Origin: Verrucomicrobiota bacterium | GTDB taxonomy: Bacteria; Verrucomicrobiota; Verrucomicrobiia; Limisphaerales; UBA9464 | Length of the DNA stretch: 64,000 nt | Direction: 5' to 3' | NCBI GenBank assembly: GCA_947471985.1 | Contig: CANIZL010000014.1 | Coordinates: 1-64,000, forward strand | Part shown: positions 61,301 through 64,000 of the stretch, in pieces | Numbering within the stretch: position 1 is the first letter of the stretch | How the letters are laid out: every line of letters begins with the position of its first letter | Notes under the pieces: generated by a model | Databases searched by the model: none | What the model saw: the letters and a program-made list of their open reading frames with translations, nothing else | Told to the model about the DNA's origin: nothing | Made by a program: the position numbers and the translations under genes

Positions 61301-62798
61301 TGGATTCGCGCATTGGATTCGCAGCCTGCATCCGGAGGAATTCACCAACGCCCAGGCGCCTGCCGCGCGCTACTTCCGCCTGCGCACACTGTCGGAGGTT
61401 AATGGCCAACCGTGGGCGGCGATCGCGGAACTGAGGATTCTCGGGGCCGAAGGCGCGCCATATCCGCAATCCGAGTTGGTCGTTGCCAGCGTTAGCAGCG
61501 AGAATTTTGCCCAGATCGGCGCGCTGGCGATCGATGGGGATGATCAATCGATGTGGATTTCCCAATGGGCCCCCGATCTGGAGGAGCAGCCGCATCTGAT
61601 CACCCTCGATCTGGGCTCCGTGAAACCGATCGCCGGTTTCGAATATCAGCCGCGCAGGGACGGCATTGAGAATGGCCGCGTCGCCCGTTGGGAGACGGAG
61701 ATATCCGTGGATGGGACCGTCTGGAAACCTTTCCTCAGCGGCACCTTTGCCAATACCGATGTGGTCCAACGTCGGGTGCTGGGCGGCGGCGAACTCTTGT
61801 GGCCCGTACGTCCGCAAATCGGGGTGCCGGGCAGTGTGGCAGCCGGGGATTTCAACGTCGTGATCACCACCGACACGGATGTGACGGATTTTGTGCTGGC
61901 GGATCTGGCGGCCGCGGTGACCAATGGCCGCGCCACGGCCCTGCGGGGCTCCGGCCACTATTACGTCGCCACCATTCATCCCACGGGCGGACCGGTCAGC
62001 ATTCGTCTGGCGGAGAATGTGATGGGGAATGGTTTTTCGGCCGCGTCCAACACGGTGACAGTGGGCTATCTGGAGGAGCCCCCCTTGCTTTCCGCCGATA
62101 TCCTTTCCGCCCCGGGTTCCGGTGGCCAGGTGCGGTTGCTGCTGAACTTGGACCAACCGCTGCCATCGGCCGGTTCGGTTCGGTTGTATGCCCGCTCCGG
62201 GACGGCGTTGGAAGGGCACGATTTTGTCGCCTTCGATCAGACGGTTACGCTGCCCGCCGGGGTATCCTCGGTGGATGTGTCGCTGCCGCTGATCCAGCAA
62301 GAGGATTCGGTCGTCGGTCGCACGCTCTTTCTGGAGCTGGAACCAGGCGTGGGTTTCACGGTTGCCCAGTCGGAGGTCCGCATCCAGCTAACCGGGACGG
62401 CCAGCGGCGTCTTGACCGATTCCGATCAGGACGGTCTGCCGGATGCGTGGGAAATTGCGCATTTCGGCGATCTCTCGCCGACGGCGGAGGGGGATCCGGA
62501 TGGGGATCTGGTCAGCAACCTGCTGGAGTATTTGTTGGGAACGGCGCCCGAAGTGGCCGGGGATTTTATGGCGATTACCTCGCTCGAACTGACCCCGGGT
62601 GGCGTCACGGTCTCCTGGTTGTCGGTTCCCGGAATGACCTACGATGTTTATATCAGCCCGGATTTGACGACCTGGACGCGACCGATGAATGCGGCGGTTC
62701 CTTCGATGGGCGAGTACACGAGTGCGATCCTCGGTTTGCCGGCGGGACTCTACGACAAACAATTTTTCGTCAAGGTGGTCGGGAGGGACTCAAATTGA
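58362..62798 (+). CDS. Giant secreted PQQ-type sugar dehydrogenase / diheme cytochrome / discoidin-like / Calx-beta protein
   Basis: 1478 residues from the ATG at 58362, which puts a signal peptide first (GVAFLGCLTLWLCGGSLRA); the frame opens at 58194. Domain order by eye starts with an N-terminal propeller-like part (~30-250) and a glucose/sorbosone-dehydrogenase propeller (~260-640). The propeller has GMTFGPDGMLYVTVGDNE, VGLRNPYTMSLDASTGQFWIGDVGE and GELLISDNSSGTIW. Next is a cytochrome region with CLYCH (~817) and CSHCH (~898), then a discoidin-like module (~1000-1130), a Calx-beta-like region and a C-terminal calcium loop (DSDQDGLPDAWE) with a TYDVYISPDLTTW module. Fusion of dehydrogenase and heme acceptor suggests direct electron transfer. 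The 6-bp gap to the next gene indicates co-expression. Confidence 0.85.
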   Translation: MKAGVAFLGCLTLWLCGGSLRAEVAVAVQVTNGVETLKSFLSWKDFQAGTVATTRTATNQEGSLVAWCSHNGQVTALRNIRGTYYLYDYSSFSNYIKGEVTTRSTAGRRHIPAIRGLATDGVRYWAQTYAGASAHLITYSSRSNLLTGVSAEDLDLGWPADLAGDVAYSGGEVHLVYDGQVITYDGLENYRGNHQSAVFKLPSALASLVALTAEAGDLDPLAAPVPGLTGEESGLSQLVPVAGYLNGAFPTNIPGVGGWQVVNAFTNVGFVEPMQVLADPSRPGNLLVVGLNGQIWRIPNDPAASANSKQLVLDISGEVERLDNDHGLYRIELHPQFANTNSRKAGLFYAIYMHPRPDLPGYLSGFTKYWRLSRFTMNLTTGIVDPGSEVILINQYCPGIWHNGGGMTFGPDGMLYVTVGDNERAAVNTQILNHGLRSGVLRIDVDMNPARSHPIRRQPTSAEVPAGWPASFSANYYIPNDNPWLSPDGSRLEEFYAVGLRNPYTMSLDASTGQFWIGDVGEVTSEEINLLDQPGLNFQWPYREGNTQMGVARPAEVIGTERGPEMIYGHSDGGAILCGFVYRGDAYAAELGGELLISDNSSGTIWAYDPVARRGKRELANAGAGGGVNMGVVNLCAGPTGEIFVPFQAGRGGPDGRILKLVPATVSAQLPTRLSETHAFKDLVQLTPHPAFIPYTPAAPLWSDAADKFRWIAVPNDGSAAEKISVAEENWRFPAGTVLMKHFEIPLDENNPAIRKRLETRFIVCLPDGGKYGVTYQWLEDGSDAVLATGRSTMDYAFKQKSGGTVSRQWTVPSRADCLYCHNAVSGQALGLKFHQLNHPLTYPATGKTRNQLATLGYLGLLSPAPDQARLSSALKAHSLGDETAPLEHRVRSYLDSNCSHCHQPGAGGPGFDARLYRPLVHQSLINESIHGHFAFVPGGKLVAPGDVARSAVHFRTASDTEGAEMPPVGRSLEDAAAVDGFAHWIRSLHPEEFTNAQAPAARYFRLRTLSEVNGQPWAAIAELRILGAEGAPYPQSELVVASVSSENFAQIGALAIDGDDQSMWISQWAPDLEEQPHLITLDLGSVKPIAGFEYQPRRDGIENGRVARWETEISVDGTVWKPFLSGTFANTDVVQRRVLGGGELLWPVRPQIGVPGSVAAGDFNVVITTDTDVTDFVLADLAAAVTNGRATALRGSGHYYVATIHPTGGPVSIRLAENVMGNGFSAASNTVTVGYLEEPPLLSADILSAPGSGGQVRLLLNLDQPLPSAGSVRLYARSGTALEGHDFVAFDQTVTLPAGVSSVDVSLPLIQQEDSVVGRTLFLELEPGVGFTVAQSEVRIQLTGTASGVLTDSDQDGLPDAWEIAHFGDLSPTAEGDPDGDLVSNLLEYLLGTAPEVAGDFMAITSLELTPGGVTVSWLSVPGMTYDVYISPDLTTWTRPMNAAVPSMGEYTSAILGLPAGLYDKQFFVKVVGRDSN

Positions 62799-62804
62799 GT
62801 CGTT

Positions 62805-64000
62805 GTGACCATTGTTCCTCGAATCCTGGCGGGCCTCTGTCTGGGCGGCGCGCTGTTTGACCTCCCGATTGCCTGGGCGGCGGTTCCGGCGGACCACGCC
62901 GAACGTCTGACCCGCGGGGCGGAACTCTTTCGCCAGGAGATCGCGCCGGTGCTGCGGGAGCACTGTCTGCCGTGTCACGGGGGCGAAAAGACCAAGGCGG
63001 ACTTCGATCTCGCCACCCGGGAGGGCCTCCTGCGGGGAGGCAAGGATGGCGAGGTGGTCCGACCCTTCGATGCCGCCGGGAGTCGACTCCTGCGTTTGGT
63101 GCGGCACGAGGAGGCGCCGGAAATGCCGGACAAGAAGCCGAAGCTGCCGGCCTCGGTGACGGCCAGTCTGGCCACCTGGATCGAACTCGGCGCGCCTTAC
63201 AGTGAACCTCTGGTGGCGGGTCGCGTCCCCCCGCGGGACAAATCGCGGGTGACGGCGGCGGATCGCGATTGGTGGGCGTTTCGCCCCTTGTCCAAAGTAA
63301 CTCCGCCCACTGCCGCGGCGCATCCGGTGGATGCCTTCCTGCTGGCGGCGGTGGCCGACCGGCAGCTTACGTTCAATCCGCCGGCGGACGCTTCGACATT
63401 GCTGCGGCGTCTGCACCTCGAACTCACCGGACTGCCACCGACACCCGACGAGGTTTCGGCGTTTGCCGCGGCGAGGCAATCGGACCCGGCGATGGCGGTC
63501 CGCACGGTGGTGCGCCGGCTGCTGGCGGCGCCGGAATACGGGGAGCGCTGGGCGCGGCATTGGCTCGACGTCGCCCGCTTCGCCGAGAGCAGCGGCTTCG
63601 AACACGACTATGACCGGCCGTACGCCTTTCACTATCGCGACTTCGTGATCCGGGCGTTCAATGCGGATCTGCCCTTCGATCAATTTGCCCGCTGGCAGCT
63701 GGCCGGTGACGAATTTGAGCCGGAGAACCCCGAGGCCTTGATGGCCACGGGGTTTCTGGGTGCCGGAGTTTTTCCCACGCAGATCACCGCGAACGAAGTG
63801 GAACGTACGCGCTACGACGCATTGGACGACATGCTATCGACCACCGGCAGCGCGTTTCTGGGCCTCACGATTGGTTGTGCGCGCTGCCACGATCATAAGT
63901 TCGATCCCATTCCGGCCAGTGACTATTACCGATTGCTCAGCTCCTTCACGACCACGGTGCGGAGTGTGGTGGAACTTCCGGAGGACCCGGCGGTGCTCGC
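62805..64000 (+). CDS. PSCyt1-DUF1549 (DUF1553) protein, truncated by window edge
   Basis: The frame from the GTG at 62805 stays open to 64000 (398 codons). The N-terminal ~28 residues are a signal-like segment. CLPCH (C54, C57, H58) is the PSCyt1 heme motif in [18 protein letters not shown]. The DUF1549 core follows ([34 protein letters not shown]), including a second CxxCH in [11 protein letters not shown] (358-362). The usual DUF1553 half would follow outside the window. It is 6 bp after the giant dehydrogenase, so probably in the same operon. Confidence 0.85.
   Translation, partial: MTIVPRILAGLCLGGALFDLPIAWAAVPADHAERLTRGAELFRQEIAPVLREHCLPCHGGEKTKADFDLATREGLLRGGKDGEVVRPFDAAGSRLLRLVRHEEAPEMPDKKPKLPASVTASLATWIELGAPYSEPLVAGRVPPRDKSRVTAADRDWWAFRPLSKVTPPTAAAHPVDAFLLAAVADRQLTFNPPADASTLLRRLHLELTGLPPTPDEVSAFAAARQSDPAMAVRTVVRRLLAAPEYGERWARHWLDVARFAESSGFEHDYDRPYAFHYRDFVIRAFNADLPFDQFARWQLAGDEFEPENPEALMATGFLGAGVFPTQITANEVERTRYDALDDMLSTTGSAFLGLTIGCARCHDHKFDPIPASDYYRLLSSFTTTVRSVVELPEDPAVL

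Overview
The window is a GC-rich bacterial chromosome segment, most likely from the Verrucomicrobiota (PVC superphylum). The reasons are: proteins of the 'planctomycete cytochrome' type (PSCyt1, DUF1592/DUF1588, DUF1549); large secreted proteins ending in a calcium-loop plus beta module; a pilus-platform/secretin operon laid out like Akkermansia Amuc_1098-1101; DUF4266, DUF5722 and CotH-kinase proteins; and starts that mostly lack Shine-Dalgarno sequences. Assignment is by protein content only. No rRNA, tRNA, CRISPR array or prophage was seen.

Layout. 1-0.8 kb: the 5' end of a REP-associated (HUH, Y1-type) transposase runs off the left edge, preceded by a palindrome and a degenerate repeat cluster that recurs near 47.8 kb. 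0.8-5.2 kb (minus): radical SAM enzyme, MFS transporter, cupin, DUF5722 glycosidase-like protein. 5.4-7.8 kb (plus): Rrf2 regulator, IscU and an IscS-like protein that lacks the PLP lysine; an inverted pair of 19-bp elements sits before the regulator. 7.9-17.3 kb: asd, a zinc-ribbon protein, gap, DUF4266 lipoprotein, beta-carbonic anhydrase, a GH39-like protein, then an ECF sigma factor with a membrane partner and a bactofilin-like/RDD fusion. 17.5-26.1 kb (plus): a cupredoxin-like exported protein behind a perfect CRP-type palindrome, then ctaA, ctaB, cytochrome oxidase subunits I, III, IV, two small membrane proteins, subunit II, SCO and DUF420: a complete aa3-type oxidase locus with heme and copper assembly. 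Subunit I appears to lack the K-channel lysine.

26.1-28.1 kb: an orphan sugar-type ABC permease and a HAD phosphatase. 28.1-41.7 kb (plus): a tight operon encoding a 53-residue peptide, a PilM-PilN fusion, PilO-like and PilP-like proteins and a 922-residue secretin, followed by three large exported proteins (about 660, 519 and 1085 residues), ending at a strong terminator. There is no pilin, ATPase or prepilin peptidase, so this looks like a secretin-based export or surface-assembly locus. 41.7-48.8 kb: pyrE, a DUF2723/TPR membrane protein, a GT4 glycosyltransferase, a WecA/MraY-type transferase and an M48 protease. 48.9-64 kb: a pentaheme cytochrome with a PA14 domain, a beta-propeller partner, CotH kinase, a VanY-type carboxypeptidase, a DUF1592-type cytochrome, a 1478-residue sugar-dehydrogenase/diheme/discoidin-like/Calx-beta protein and the start of a PSCyt1-DUF1549 protein. 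This end looks specialised for periplasmic oxidation of polymers or sugars, feeding electrons to c-type cytochromes and plausibly to the oxidase encoded upstream.
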